A stretch of 64,000 nt of DNA from an uncultured Planctomycetaceae bacterium (GCA_943787265.1 CALSLT010000004.1:310001-374000), one strand, 5' to 3'; counted from the stretch's first letter, positions 26,797 to 35,861 are shown. The notes: generated by a model from the sequence alone, not told the origin. A program made the numbers and translations.

Positions 26797-27672
26797 CTAA
26801 GCAACCTGAGTTTCTAAATCCTCTGCGGCAGACGCATCCTGCAACTGACGCATGAGTTCGTGGTTTGTCTGATGGCCGGTTCGCCAGGCGTTGAAGTAGC
26901 CTTGAACGTCGCAGCCGGTTAGAGCGAAGTCGCCGATGCAGTCGAGTATTTTGTGACGAGCACATTCGTCTGCAGCTTTGAGTTCGTTATCGAGAACTCC
27001 ATCAGCCGTAAAAACCAGCAAGTCCTTCGCTGTGGTTCTCGGTCCATAGCCCAAAGCTTTGAGCGAAGCGATTTCGCTGTCGAGAATAAACGTCCGCGCG
27101 AAGCAGATTTCGTTGACGAACGTTTCCGGCGTAACGTTGACTGTGTAGCTTTGCGCTGGAATCGGCGAGTTCGGTCCGTAGTCGAGCAGGTAAGTAATTG
27201 TCTGGCCTTCGCGGCCGAACGGACGAGCATCGATCATGCTGCCATCTTCGGCCGTGACGTGCAGCGGTTTGGGAACTCGCAGTTGGGGTTTCGTTGCCGA
27301 TTGTTCTTCGAAGTCCGCGATCAGCAATGCGTCAACGACTGCTTTGCACGATCCGTCGAAACCTGGTGTCTCCGGAGCGTTGATCTCGATCAGGCAATTG
27401 TCGACTTGAAGACCGGCCAGTGCTGACATGACATGTTCGACCAGCTCGATCGTCGCTCCATTGCCTGAGATTCCTGTTCGACGCTGTCGCGGAACCAGAA
27501 AGTCGTGAGCTGCGGGAACGCATGGCTGACCGTTGAGGTCGACTCGCTGAAAGACGACGCCGTGGTTCTCCGGAGCCGGAAGAAACCGCAAGCTGACATC
27601 AGCCCCCGTCAGAAATCCGACGCCCTCTGCCGATGTTTCTTTGCGAATCGTTCGTTGATTTCTTGAAGCCAT
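26797..27672 (-). CDS. lpxC: UDP-3-O-acyl-N-acetylglucosamine deacetylase LpxC
   Basis: From ATG 27672 (preceded by GGGAG seven bases upstream) the protein has 291 residues. Zinc ligands are seen at His80 (VEHVMSAL), His240 and Asp244 (DECARHKILDCIGD), matching E. coli His79, His238 and Asp242. The Glu-His base region near ETPGFDGS is also present. LpxC removes the acetyl group from UDP-3-O-acyl-GlcNAc, the committed step of lipid A synthesis, in the cytoplasm. It is not fused to FabZ, unlike some bacteroidete homologues. It is followed by lpxA after a 90-base gap with a palindrome, and preceded by a terminator that separates it from the chaperone gene. Confidence 0.95.
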   Translation of the reverse strand: MASRNQRTIRKETSAEGVGFLTGADVSLRFLPAPENHGVVFQRVDLNGQPCVPAAHDFLVPRQRRTGISGNGATIELVEHVMSALAGLQVDNCLIEINAPETPGFDGSCKAVVDALLIADFEEQSATKPQLRVPKPLHVTAEDGSMIDARPFGREGQTITYLLDYGPNSPIPAQSYTVNVTPETFVNEICFARTFILDSEIASLKALGYGPRTTAKDLLVFTADGVLDNELKAADECARHKILDCIGDFALTGCDVQGYFNAWRTGHQTNHELMRQLQDASAAEDLETQVA

Positions 27673-27797
27673 AAACAACTCCCGGCATGCCGTCTGCCGG
27701 CGAAAATGTTGGGAGTTCAGGTCGATTGTTTGAAATCTCAGCAGCGCTGATCGTTCAAAATTTCGGTCTGAATCAAAGTCTTGATAAACGCAGAAAA

Positions 27798-27827
27798 CCG
27801 GGACTCCCTCAAGCGAGGAAGTCCCGG
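27798..27827 (-). terminator. Rho-independent terminator after the Skp/OmpH-like gene
   Basis: The minus-strand sequence gives a GC-rich stem, CCGGGACT paired with AGTCCCGG, followed by a short run TTTTCTGCG. It lies 80 bases after the OmpH-like stop codon and before lpxC, so the two genes are probably transcribed separately. Confidence 0.7.
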
Positions 27828-27906
27828 ACGAAAATCATCCATTGGCGAGCTTTGAGAACGCTCTTGCGTCAGGTAAAGCCAATTCGGCAAAACCGACGCC
27901 TTACAA

Positions 27907-28557
27907 CTACTGACGAGCCGGGCCAGTTGTTGGCTTCGCGGCCGCACGCGGAACTGCCGGGTTAACCGGCGTGTACTGTCGATTCAAGTAGTCGATCACG
28001 GCGTCCGTGATGTCATCCTGCGGACGATGGAAAATTACCAGCTTGTTGAGACCGTTGGCAAGACTCGAAGGATTCGTCTTGTCGAGTTCGGCACTGTTGA
28101 ACCGCATGACCATTGAGTACTTAAAGTGGCCAGCATAAAGCTTGATCACTTTCACAGCGTCGACGTAAATGTCCTGGAAAATCTCGGCTTCCTTACGTTG
28201 ATACTGGACGTTAGCCAGTTTCCGCTTGGTCTCGAAGTCCGAGCTAAGCTGTGCGAGATCGGCTTCACGCTTGATGTACTCAGCACTGCCTGGCTTCAGT
28301 AGTTTCAGCTCTTCTTTGACCTTTTCTGCCTTGGCAGCAATTGCTTTGGCTTCGGCCAACGCGGTTTCCATTTCGGCCTTCAGCGAAGCTCGCATGTCTT
28401 CAAACTTGTTGTACTCTTTGAAGACGCGAGCCATGTCGACCAGACCGATTTTCACCGGTGCAGCTGGCGCTGCCGCGGCTGGCTGAGTCTGGCCGATGGC
28501 CGGGGCTGTCAGGCCGATGCAACACGCAAGGGCGACGGCGGATACAGTTTTCTTCAC
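27907..28557 (-). CDS. OmpH/Skp-family periplasmic chaperone
   Basis: The 216-residue protein begins at GTG 28557 (AAGGAG about ten bases upstream) with a signal peptide (basic start, hydrophobic run to GLTAPAIGQ), an Ala/Pro linker and the OmpH pattern VKIGLVDMARVFKEYNKF. A long coiled coil (about 50-140) forms the chaperone arms, and the C-terminal strands contain IYVDAVKVIKLYA. Skp/OmpH binds outer-membrane proteins in the periplasm and hands them to the BAM machinery. It is one gene ahead of the lpx genes, consistent with an outer-membrane biogenesis neighbourhood, though a terminator separates them. Confidence 0.88.
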   Translation of the reverse strand: MKKTVSAVALACCIGLTAPAIGQTQPAAAAPAAPVKIGLVDMARVFKEYNKFEDMRASLKAEMETALAEAKAIAAKAEKVKEELKLLKPGSAEYIKREADLAQLSSDFETKRKLANVQYQRKEAEIFQDIYVDAVKVIKLYAGHFKYSMVMRFNSAELDKTNPSSLANGLNKLVIFHRPQDDITDAVIDYLNRQYTPVNPAVPRAAAKPTTGPARQ

Positions 28558-28763
28558 GGCTTATGCACTCCTTTGCCTTGCCGGACGCGCAGTCGCGTAT
28601 CGATCGTTCGATACGACTGGAGAACGGGCTTCCATTCCTCGTTTGTGAAACGGTTCATCATTGAACCGATGCCTTTACAGGTCGCGGTATTCTGCACATG
28701 TCCGGATCCGGGTCAATATGGATCGTGGACGAGCAAATACGGCCGCAATGAGCCCTGCAACGC

Positions 28764-29177
28764 TTAGTTCGCAGAGCTATTCCCGGTCGGCGGATCGTTT
28801 GCTTGAGGTGTGCCGTCTGGAAGCTCGGTGTGATCCCAGTAGCAATCGAACGTCAGCCAGAAGGCTCGAGCGTACCGGTGGAAAAACATCGGGAAGAGCA
28901 AAAACCAGGCGACCAGCGGCGGCACGACGTAGCTGTTTGGATATCCCAGCGCAACATGGAAAATAATGTACGCCACCGTGAGCGACGCTGATGTCCACCC
29001 GTAGTTGATATAGGTTGAGCCGAGGAAATAGCCGGGTTCGCGTTCGAATTTGAAATCACAGTGGCCACAGCGTTCGTTCATACGAACGAAACTGGCGAAC
29101 AGCTTTCCGACTCCGCAGAGCGGACATCGCAATCGAAGAGCCCGTTTGTAGCCAATTTCAAATGGGACGCGTGCCAC
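28764..29177 (-). CDS. DUF983 family membrane protein
   Basis: The 137-residue protein starts at GTG 29177 with a GGAG site upstream. It has two CxxC zinc-ribbon pairs (CPLCG and CGHCD) in the first 45 residues followed by two hydrophobic helices (about 60-80 and 84-104), the exact plan of DUF983. Its first strand, ALRLRCPLCGVGKLF, is the family hallmark. DUF983 members often sit near respiratory-oxidase assembly genes, but here none is nearby. The function is unknown. It is divergent from the TPR gene. Confidence 0.88.
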   Translation of the reverse strand: MARVPFEIGYKRALRLRCPLCGVGKLFASFVRMNERCGHCDFKFEREPGYFLGSTYINYGWTSASLTVAYIIFHVALGYPNSYVVPPLVAWFLLFPMFFHRYARAFWLTFDCYWDHTELPDGTPQANDPPTGNSSAN

Positions 29178-29482
29178 AAGACTTCTCCGCTATCGAACTG
29201 TGATTCTTCGCTGACATGCACTTACCCGGCAATCCTTCGATTAAGACTCGGTAGACGATAGCCGGGTTCGGAAATCTAACGCGTCTGAGAACAACGGAAC
29301 ATGCTGCGACTCGGTAAGTAGCCAAACCCGACCATACAAGCACCAGAATACTGTTTCTGGCGGCTGCCATGTGCGTCTGGTAGATTGACATTCGCGACAT
29401 GACAGTCACGATTCCCGTCCCTGAACTGGCGAATCCAGCAGGCGGGCACGCATCCAGAGACACTATCCGTGAGGTACCGGGC

Positions 29483-30854
29483 ATGGCTGACAACAAGAAA
29501 ATGGCGGCAGATTGCTTTCGGCGAGGTACCGAAGCCATGCAGAAGGAAAACTGGGATTACGCCATCCAGATGTATATTCAGTCCGCTCGGATGGTGCCTG
29601 ACAACCTGCTGTTTCGACAGACGTTGAGAGGTTGCGAGAAGAAAAAGTACGACAACAACAAGACCGGTGCCAAGATGGGCGGCATGAAACTGATGGGCCC
29701 TCGAGGGTCGCATCAAAAAAGGGCAGATGAAAAAGGACTGGCGCGCCGTCGATCAGGCATGCGAAGAGGGCCTGGCGATCAACCCCTGGGATCCACAACT
29801 GAATGCCGATCTCGGTGCAGCCTGTGTCAATCTCGAATTCAAAGAGATTGCGGTCTTCGCGTACGAGTGTGCGGTCGAAGGTGACTCCAACAACAAAGGC
29901 CTGCTGCAGACACTCGCCGAGCTCTACGAAGCTCGTGGCGACTTCAACGTCGCAGTCACCGTCTGGGAGCGAATTTGTCGCGTCGACCCGAACGATGGCG
30001 CCGCCAGAATGCGTGCCAACCAGGCCGCGACCAAGCAAGTGATCGATCGCGGCGGATACGAAGGTGCTGACGATACCAAGGGAGTCATGGCGGCACATGA
30101 AGTGGCCAAGAGACTCAACATCAGCAAAGACGGAGCAGCAGATGGCCCAGGTCAATCAGAAGAGGCCGACCTGCAACGTGCGATGCGTAAAGAACCCGAC
30201 AACAAAGACCACTACCAGCGACTTGGCGACTTCTACAAACGCAGCGGAAAATTCGACGAAGCCATTCAAATGTTTGAAAAGGCTGTCGAGCTTTCCGGCG
30301 GCGATGTAAACATCAAGGAGCAGGTTGAAGACGCTCAGCTCGACCAGATGCGCAAGAACGTCGACATCGCCAAGTCCAGAAAGGACGACTCCGAAGAAGC
30401 CGCCCAGCAGATCAAGGACTTGGAAAAAGAATTCCATCTGCGCGAGATGGAAATGCTCCGTGGACGAGTCGACCGATACCCTGGTGACTTGCGTCTCAAG
30501 TTTCGTCTGGCTGAAGGGTTCATGCAGGAAGGCAAATTCTCAGAATCAATTCCGCTGTTCCAGCAGGCGAGTCGCGATTCGCGGATGGAAGCAAAATGCC
30601 TCGCGTTTCTAGGTCGATGTTTTATTCAGGAAAAGAAGTATCCACTGGCGAAACGTCAGTTCGAAAAAGCGGCTCCAAAAATCGACGTTCACGAGCAGGA
30701 AGAACTTTTCCTGGAAGTCCACTACTGGCTCGGTCGGCTCTGCGAGAGCTCGAAAGACGTCGAAGCTGCAGAAGAGCACTACGGCGAAGTTCTGGCAGTC
30801 CAATACGAGTACCGCGACACTCTGAAACGGCTCGAAGGTCTTCAAGGCGGTTAG
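29483..30854 (+). CDS. TPR-repeat protein, interrupted by one-base frameshift
   Basis: The start MADNKKMAADCFRRGTEAMQ is preceded by GAGGT. The reading frame runs to about 29705-29707, where the triple G in CGAGGGTCG shifts the reading; with two G residues it would continue as PRG-RIKKGQMKKDWRAVDQACEEGL, joining the remaining 375-residue frame (29727-30854) without loss. The reconstructed product of about 456 residues is tetratricopeptide repeats throughout (NPWDPQLNADLGAACVNLEF, KDHYQRLGDFYKRSGKFDEAIQMFEKA). Planctomycete homologues as I recall them are unbroken. The present sequence would give a truncated 134-residue product if real. Alternatively the extra base may be an assembly artefact. 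The role is a protein-interaction scaffold, not otherwise known. Confidence 0.72.
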
Positions 30855-30864
30855 TTCAACTGCT

Positions 30865-30930
30865 GTAGGGTGCGTCTTGACGCACCACTCCGTGACACCA
30901 GGCGTGCTGGTGCGTCAAGACGCACCCTAC
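30865..30930. repeat. Interspersed palindrome, GTAGGGTGCGTC family, two-arm form
   Basis: Two arms (30865-30886 and 30909-30930) are inverted copies of the same unit as at 12061-12126 and 26754-26779; the outer ends GTAGGG/CCCTAC pair perfectly. It lies between the TPR gene and the DtxR-type gene, both on the plus strand. Confidence 0.85.
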
Positions 30931-30970
30931 GGTCTTCGGCAAGCATTCACGAAATGAAGCGACAAGCTGT

Positions 30971-31690
30971 ATGCCCAGCCTGACTGTCGAAAACTATCTT
31001 AAAGCGATCCTTCAGCTTGAACTGAAGACCGGTGCGTCCACGACCTCAACTGGCAGCCTGGCGACAGCGTTGGATGTTTCGCCGGGAACTGTAACCAGCA
31101 TGCTGAAGACTCTGGCCGAGTCGGGTCATGCAACGTACCGCCCGTACGAAGGTGTCACGCTGAGTGAATCCGGCAGGCAGGTCGCACTGAGAATCGTTCG
31201 TCGGCACCGGTTGATTGAGCTCTTCCTCGTCCAGACGCTTGATTTGACCTGGGACCAGGTTCACGACGAGGCCGAAAACATGGAACATGCCGTCAGCGAT
31301 TTTCTCGTTGACCGCATCGATGACTTTCTCGGACGCCCTGAATCAGACCCTCACGGCGATCCCATTCCTGCTCGCGATGGAGAACTTCGCGGCGAGGGAC
31401 AACAAACGACTCCGCTTGTCGAGTCGCCAGCCGGTTCGCATATTCGATTCGCGCGAGTGCTCAATCAGGATTCCGAATTCCTGCGACACTTGAGTGACTC
31501 GGGGCTTGAAGTCGGTTCGGTCGCCACCATTCTGGATGTCGATCAAACAGCCGGCGACGTCACGCTGCAACTGCCGACTCGCGAGACAACTCTGGAACGA
31601 TCCGTTGCCGAACACCTGCTCGTCGAAACGGTACCATCGGAGCTCGCAACTGATTCACCGCCAACTAATTCGCTTGCGAACGAGGCGTGA
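30971..31690 (+). CDS. DtxR/MntR-family metal-dependent transcriptional regulator
   Basis: The 239-residue protein has a winged helix at the N-terminus (VENYLKAILQLE..LATALDVSPGTVTSMLKTLAESG, with Y-x-E at the domain end), a dimerisation/metal domain with IVRRHRLIELFLVQTLDLTWDQVHDEAENMEHAVSD, which contains the conserved metal-ligand H-E-A-E pattern, and an extended C-terminal FeoA-like beta domain. Such proteins repress iron or manganese uptake genes when Mn2+ or Fe2+ is bound. It overlaps ruvX by four bases (GTGA), so they share one transcript. No metal-uptake genes are nearby, thus the target is unknown. Confidence 0.9.
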   Translation: MPSLTVENYLKAILQLELKTGASTTSTGSLATALDVSPGTVTSMLKTLAESGHATYRPYEGVTLSESGRQVALRIVRRHRLIELFLVQTLDLTWDQVHDEAENMEHAVSDFLVDRIDDFLGRPESDPHGDPIPARDGELRGEGQQTTPLVESPAGSHIRFARVLNQDSEFLRHLSDSGLEVGSVATILDVDQTAGDVTLQLPTRETTLERSVAEHLLVETVPSELATDSPPTNSLANEA

Positions 31691-32211
31691 CGGTGAACGA
31701 GACTCCGGAAAAGCAAACTGAGTCGAACGCTGGAGACGAGCCGGACAGTGTTGGGCAAGTTCCCACGGAAGGGGCTTTGTTCGGAATCGACTTCGGAACA
31801 AAACGAATCGGAATCGCGATTTCGAATCCTGAGCAAACAATTTCGATGCCGCTCGAAAACTACACGCTTCGAAAGCCTGATCTGGACGAAGAATGGCTCA
31901 GGCAACTTGCGAGAGGGTACGGCGTTAGAGGACTCGTTGTCGGCCTGCCAGTCCACATGAGTGGTGACGAAGGCGGCAAGGCAAAACAAGCTCGTGAGTT
32001 TGGCCAGCGAGCGGCTGAAGTTACCGGTCTGCCAGTTGCCTGGTGGGACGAGCGTTACTCTTCGTCGGTCGCCGACATGCGAATGGACCAGGCGGGCGTG
32101 TCGAAGAAACGTCGAAAGAACCAGCGTGACCAGCTCGCGGCGCAAGTCATCCTGCAATCATTTCTCGACGCAGAAGATCGCACGGCGTCACCAACATCGT
32201 TCGCTGAATGA
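31687..32211 (+). CDS. ruvX: Putative pre-16S rRNA nuclease / Holliday junction resolvase-like RuvX (YqgF)
   Basis: The 174-residue protein has the YqgF RNase H-like motifs: FGIDFGTKRIGIA at the first catalytic Asp, GLVVGLPVHMSGDEG, and WWDERYSSS plus the terminal DQLAAQVILQSFL. An N-terminal extension of about 28 residues is rich in Glu, Asn and Ser and looks disordered. YqgF enzymes process the 5' end of 16S rRNA and have been proposed as Holliday junction nucleases. The start is GTG 31687, overlapping the upstream stop codon; GTG 31693 is an alternative. It is convergent with the HEPN-like gene, three bases apart. Confidence 0.93.
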   Translation: MTVNETPEKQTESNAGDEPDSVGQVPTEGALFGIDFGTKRIGIAISNPEQTISMPLENYTLRKPDLDEEWLRQLARGYGVRGLVVGLPVHMSGDEGGKAKQAREFGQRAAEVTGLPVAWWDERYSSSVADMRMDQAGVSKKRRKNQRDQLAAQVILQSFLDAEDRTASPTSFAE

Positions 32212-32214
32212 GAG

Positions 32215-33018
32215 TCAGCGAGGAACTCGCGGCCGCTCTGATTCTTCAGCATCCGACGGATCGGCATCCGTCAGTTTGAAGTCTGCTGAATCGAACGTCG
32301 GAGCGCTTGCACAATAAGGGCAGTTGGTTCCGTAAATGATACGACGGCAACGCCGGCATTCGTGCGGGCCCACCTGGATCGGGCGGAATTTGATCCGTTT
32401 ATAAATCAAATAACCAAAGCCCATCGCAATAGCGACGGTTGGCCCCCAGACAAGCTCGCCAAGCAGAGTCCCAAACGTCATCGGGAACAGCCAGACAAAC
32501 ACCGAGCCGCACATCAGATAAACAAACGCGACAACCCATCGTTCACTGTTGTTGTCTGCTTCGCGAGCTGCCGAGTTGATTGCTTCTCCAAATTCCTCAC
32601 GAAGCAGTTCAAACTTCAATTCACTGATGAGTCCCACGTTTGCGGCATGAACTTTTGACAGCAGACGCTGAACGCTATCAAGCAATCTGTAGGTGTCGTC
32701 GAAATTGAACTCGCCCTGATGTGCCCATCGGTTTCGAAACGCTCGAAGTTCCGCAACCAGGCTTCGTTCAAACAGGTTCAGCTTCCGGCGGAACACTGAG
32801 TTCCATTGATCCCACATCACCGTCAGCAGGGCGTGCGCATCCCACTTCTCAATGTCGTCATCGAGTTCCGTGTGTGAGCGATCGTTGTTGAAACTCTTGC
32901 GAGCTTCCGAAATCCACTTGTCGCCGTGGACGGAACGTAGCTGACTGTGGACGAATGGGCGTAAGCCTGCCGTCAACGTGTCCAGCGCAGTTGTTACGTT
33001 GTCCTGAAAGGTGTTCAC
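32215..33018 (-). CDS. Swt1-like HEPN membrane protein with C-terminal zinc ribbon
   Basis: The 267-residue protein has three parts. Residues 1-130 are helical and carry RNRWAHQ at 95-101, which fits the R-x(4-6)-H motif of HEPN ribonuclease domains, in a sequence context resembling the Swt1-type HEPN. Two membrane helices follow (about 161-181 and 187-207). The C-terminus has CRRC..CPYC (Cys 221, 224, 233, 236), a zinc ribbon, then an acidic tail. HEPN domains often act as toxins or RNA-processing nucleases, while anchoring one to the membrane with a zinc ribbon is unusual. Homology is suggested by motif only. It is convergent with ruvX. Confidence 0.6.
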   Translation of the reverse strand: MNTFQDNVTTALDTLTAGLRPFVHSQLRSVHGDKWISEARKSFNNDRSHTELDDDIEKWDAHALLTVMWDQWNSVFRRKLNLFERSLVAELRAFRNRWAHQGEFNFDDTYRLLDSVQRLLSKVHAANVGLISELKFELLREEFGEAINSAAREADNNSERWVVAFVYLMCGSVFVWLFPMTFGTLLGELVWGPTVAIAMGFGYLIYKRIKFRPIQVGPHECRRCRRIIYGTNCPYCASAPTFDSADFKLTDADPSDAEESERPRVPR

Positions 33019-33639
33019 AGGGCGACCAAATTTGGAGAGTCTACTTTTGGGAGGGAGCAGTCACGATGTTGCATTCTGCTCCGGAAAGCATCTGGGCTTT
33101 CCGGTTTGGGACGCTTCGGGAATCTGTTCACCCTAAGTATCGCCGCAGAACAATGGGCTGCCGTCTCTCAGAGTACGAATTGCGGATTGCCGCAGCTACA
33201 AAGGAAGCGTCAATTCGGTTGTAAAACCAGGAAGGCTGCAGAGCGACGACGGCGTGTACAGCTATTCGGTGTTAGTCCTAATTGAACACCTCGGTCGAAA
33301 GCGCAGCTCGTGCGGGGTTGGTCCGGAATCGCAAACAGATTTTCTTTTTTTCGTGTCGGGGTTTGCCATCCGATCTGGTGGACATTGGCATTCGCTCAAA
33401 AGTTAGAGTTTGTCCACGTCCACAGAACAAATTTCGACTGTCCTGTAGCAATGCTGACGCCGCTCAATCTTTACGTAGCCGACAACGCCACTCTTGAATT
33501 AACACACCGTTAAGGGACTGATACAAAGAGAAAGGCCTCGTCACTGACAATTCGTGACGAGGCCTTCTCACAGCTTTCTCATTGTTCGTAGCGTGCTGTA
33601 TTCCAGACTTTGCATCCACATGCCTGGATACTTCACTCG
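33019..33639. other. Intergenic region without a supported gene
   Basis: 621 bases between the HEPN-like gene and the PuuD-like gene. Short open frames on the plus strand show no family signs or good ribosome sites and are rejected. The only structure recognised is the terminator at 33532-33566. The rest is unexplained and could include promoters for the minus-strand HEPN-like gene. Confidence 0.5.
33532..33566 (-). terminator. Rho-independent terminator for the PuuD-like gene
   Basis: A 13-base-pair perfect stem (AAGGCCTCGTCAC and its complement) with a 9-base loop is followed on the minus strand by TCTCTTTGT. It lies about 75 bases after the stop codon of the PuuD-like gene. Confidence 0.8.
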
Positions 33640-34461
33640 TTACGCAGCCACTTTCTGCGCGCCAGGGAATGGCAGAATGAATGGGACACCTTGACGACGA
33701 TCGTCGCAAGCCTGCACGAACGCCTCGAACAATTGCATATCCAATCGTGACGCCGTGTCATTCTCAGGGTGCCACTGCACACCGTGGCAGAACCATTCCG
33801 GATCGGTTGATTCGTAGGCTTCGGTCACGCCGTCGGGTGTTCGAGCTGACACCTGGAATTCTGGCGCGAGCATTCCGACCGACATGTGATGCTGGCTGTT
33901 GACCCGAATTTCGCCCGGCCCATAGATCTCAAAGAGCATCGACTCTTCTTCGATTTCGATGAGATGACGCAGATTCGGTTCAACCGGATCACGATGTTGC
34001 AGTGGTTGCTCAAAGTCTTCCGGAATATGTCGCAGGATGGTTCCGCCGCAAATCAAATTCATGAGTTGCATACCGGAACCGATCGCCAGGACGGGCAGTT
34101 TCTTTTCGACAGCCAGTTCACAAAGTCGACGGTCAAACATTTCGCGACGGGCTGGCATCGTGCGTGAAGCCGGGTGAGGATCATGGCCGGCTAGTTCGAG
34201 ATCGAGGTCCAAATGACAACCGCCAAGCACGAGCCCATCGACCATATCAACAACAGCTTCGATGTCTTCGTGGTCTTCGAATGGCGGAATCATGATTGGA
34301 AGCCCGCCAGGACAATTTCGTGCCTTGTTGTTTCCTGCAGTCTGAATCTTCGAAGCGGTGACGCAGTCAAAGTAGCCAGCGTTGAACCAACTTAAGGCCC
34401 CTCCTTCTGTACGTGCTTCGCGAAAGTCGCCATTGATCCCGATGATTGGTTTCTTCGACAT
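33640..34461 (-). CDS. PuuD-like class I amidotransferase/hydrolase lacking the Cys nucleophile
   Basis: From ATG 34461 (AAGGAAACG just upstream) the protein has 273 residues of the gamma-glutamyl-GABA hydrolase (C26) type. It starts MSKKPIIGINGD and has DMVDGLVLGGCHLDLDL, then the nucleophile-elbow region VLAIGSGMQLMN where the usual sequence is G-I-C-R-G-x-Q; the Cys is replaced by Gly and the Arg by Ser. The later HIS motif GVQWHPEND is intact. Without the Cys it is unlikely to hydrolyse amides by the normal mechanism. A longer frame to 34698 is not supported. It is isolated, ending at a terminator. Function may be a binding or regulatory role. Confidence 0.8.
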   Translation of the reverse strand: MSKKPIIGINGDFREARTEGGALSWFNAGYFDCVTASKIQTAGNNKARNCPGGLPIMIPPFEDHEDIEAVVDMVDGLVLGGCHLDLDLELAGHDPHPASRTMPARREMFDRRLCELAVEKKLPVLAIGSGMQLMNLICGGTILRHIPEDFEQPLQHRDPVEPNLRHLIEIEEESMLFEIYGPGEIRVNSQHHMSVGMLAPEFQVSARTPDGVTEAYESTDPEWFCHGVQWHPENDTASRLDMQLFEAFVQACDDRRQGVPFILPFPGAQKVAA

Positions 34462-34994
34462 TACGTTTCCTTGCTCGAAGTGTCTTCCCTGAAACTTCTC
34501 GCCCAGACAGAGCATCTGCGCGTGGTGGTTCTTACGAAGCAAGGGGCTGCGACAAGCAGGGTCGCAATGCAGAGAATGAGTGCGGCTCACACCACCACCT
34601 AAGCCGGTGCTGTGACGAATCCATTCGGTGCCGTGCGAACCAATCCTTGATTCGTGGCCAATGCAAATTCCATTCGCATTCGACCAACGCCTTCCCAACG
34701 ATCCCTTTCGTCAGGTTGCAGAGCATCAACTTCCAGTCGACATCCTGCCAAAGCGAGCGGGATGGTATCGGGCCGCAACCCCAATACAAGCAGATCCCCG
34801 ATCTTGTGTCTTTTATTTTTTGAACCACTGCCCGTAGTGCTCCGACGCATGACCTGCACGCAAGAATGTCGGGCTGTCAGATTCGTAATGTCATTTCTGA
34901 ACGGTTAACGTCTTAGCCTCGTGTTGTCCGTGCAAGCTTGGAGCTCGCATTGCTTATCGAAATCGCTTTCCGTACGCCGCGGCTGGGAGTCCTC
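34462..34994. other. Intergenic region, possible small frame at 34599-34859
   Basis: 533 bases between divergent genes. A minus-strand frame of 86 codons (34599-34859) has somewhat protein-like composition (GLRPDTIPLALAG, LEVDALQPDERDRWEG) and precedes the PuuD-like gene, but it has no recognised family or convincing ribosome site. I do not call it a gene. Promoters for the two flanking divergent genes are expected here. Confidence 0.35.
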
Positions 34995-35858
34995 ATGAAG
35001 TTGCGTGAATCAATTCTGCTGTCCGTTACTTTGCTTCTGGCGTTGAATTCGGCAATTGAAGATTGCTGTGCGCAACCAGCCGCCAGAAAGCATCCGATTT
35101 CGAGTGAAGATCGCGATAAGCTCACGGAGTCCCTCCGCAAGAACGCAGAAGTCTTGAGTGAGAAACTGCTCGAAGAAGACTCCTCGCGAGTGCGTCTTTG
35201 GTCGCAACGAGGTGACGTCCTGTTCTTTCTCGGAGACTTCAAGAAGGCAGTCGCCGACTACGAAAAAATGGTCGATCTGGATCCGCAGCAGGGGGATTCG
35301 CATTGGCGACGAGGCATTGCTCGCTTCTACGCTGGGCAAACCAAAGAAGCAGCTCAGCAGTTCGAAGCGTACCACTCGTTCGATGACATCGATCGTGAGA
35401 ACGGTATCTGGCGGTACTTCTCTCAGTATCGAGCCTACGGCCCGAAGAAAGCGAAAGAAGGGCTACTGAAGTACCGAAAAACGGACCGCGAGCCGTTTCC
35501 GGACGTCTATAGGCTTTTCTCGGGAGACACGACTCCGAAAAAAATTCTTGCAGCAATCGCCAATGCCGAAATCAGTAAAGACGAGCGTGAGAAGCGGCTG
35601 TTCTACGCTCAACTTTACATCGGCCTGAATCATGCCGTCGAAGGTCGCGATGCGGATGCCATCGAGCATCTTCGTGAATCAACGGCCAATAGTTGGGGCC
35701 GGAGTGCCGGATACGGCCCGCAATATATGTGGCATGTTGGGCGAGTCCACCTGGATTTGCTTCTGGCAAAACTGAAGAAAGCAGAAAACAAATCAGTCAG
35801 CACAGACGACTCTTCCGATGGACCAACACAGCCGCCACAGCCTGGCGACGGACGCTGA
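34995..35858 (+). CDS. Secreted tetratricopeptide repeat protein
   Basis: From ATG 34995 (GGGAG ahead) the protein has 287 residues: a signal peptide to about residue 26 (MKLRESILLSVTLLLALNS), and helical repeats including LWSQRGDVLFFLGDFKKAVADYEKMVDLDP and SHWRRGIARFYAGQTKEAAQQFEAYHSF, which are TPR units. The overall pattern resembles the short NlpI-like TPR proteins of planctomycetes. It ends four bases ahead of the glycosyltransferase and probably shares a transcript with it. A periplasmic protein-interaction role is inferred; the partner is unknown. Confidence 0.8.
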   Translation: MKLRESILLSVTLLLALNSAIEDCCAQPAARKHPISSEDRDKLTESLRKNAEVLSEKLLEEDSSRVRLWSQRGDVLFFLGDFKKAVADYEKMVDLDPQQGDSHWRRGIARFYAGQTKEAAQQFEAYHSFDDIDRENGIWRYFSQYRAYGPKKAKEGLLKYRKTDREPFPDVYRLFSGDTTPKKILAAIANAEISKDEREKRLFYAQLYIGLNHAVEGRDADAIEHLRESTANSWGRSAGYGPQYMWHVGRVHLDLLLAKLKKAENKSVSTDDSSDGPTQPPQPGDGR

Positions 35859-35861
35859 ACG

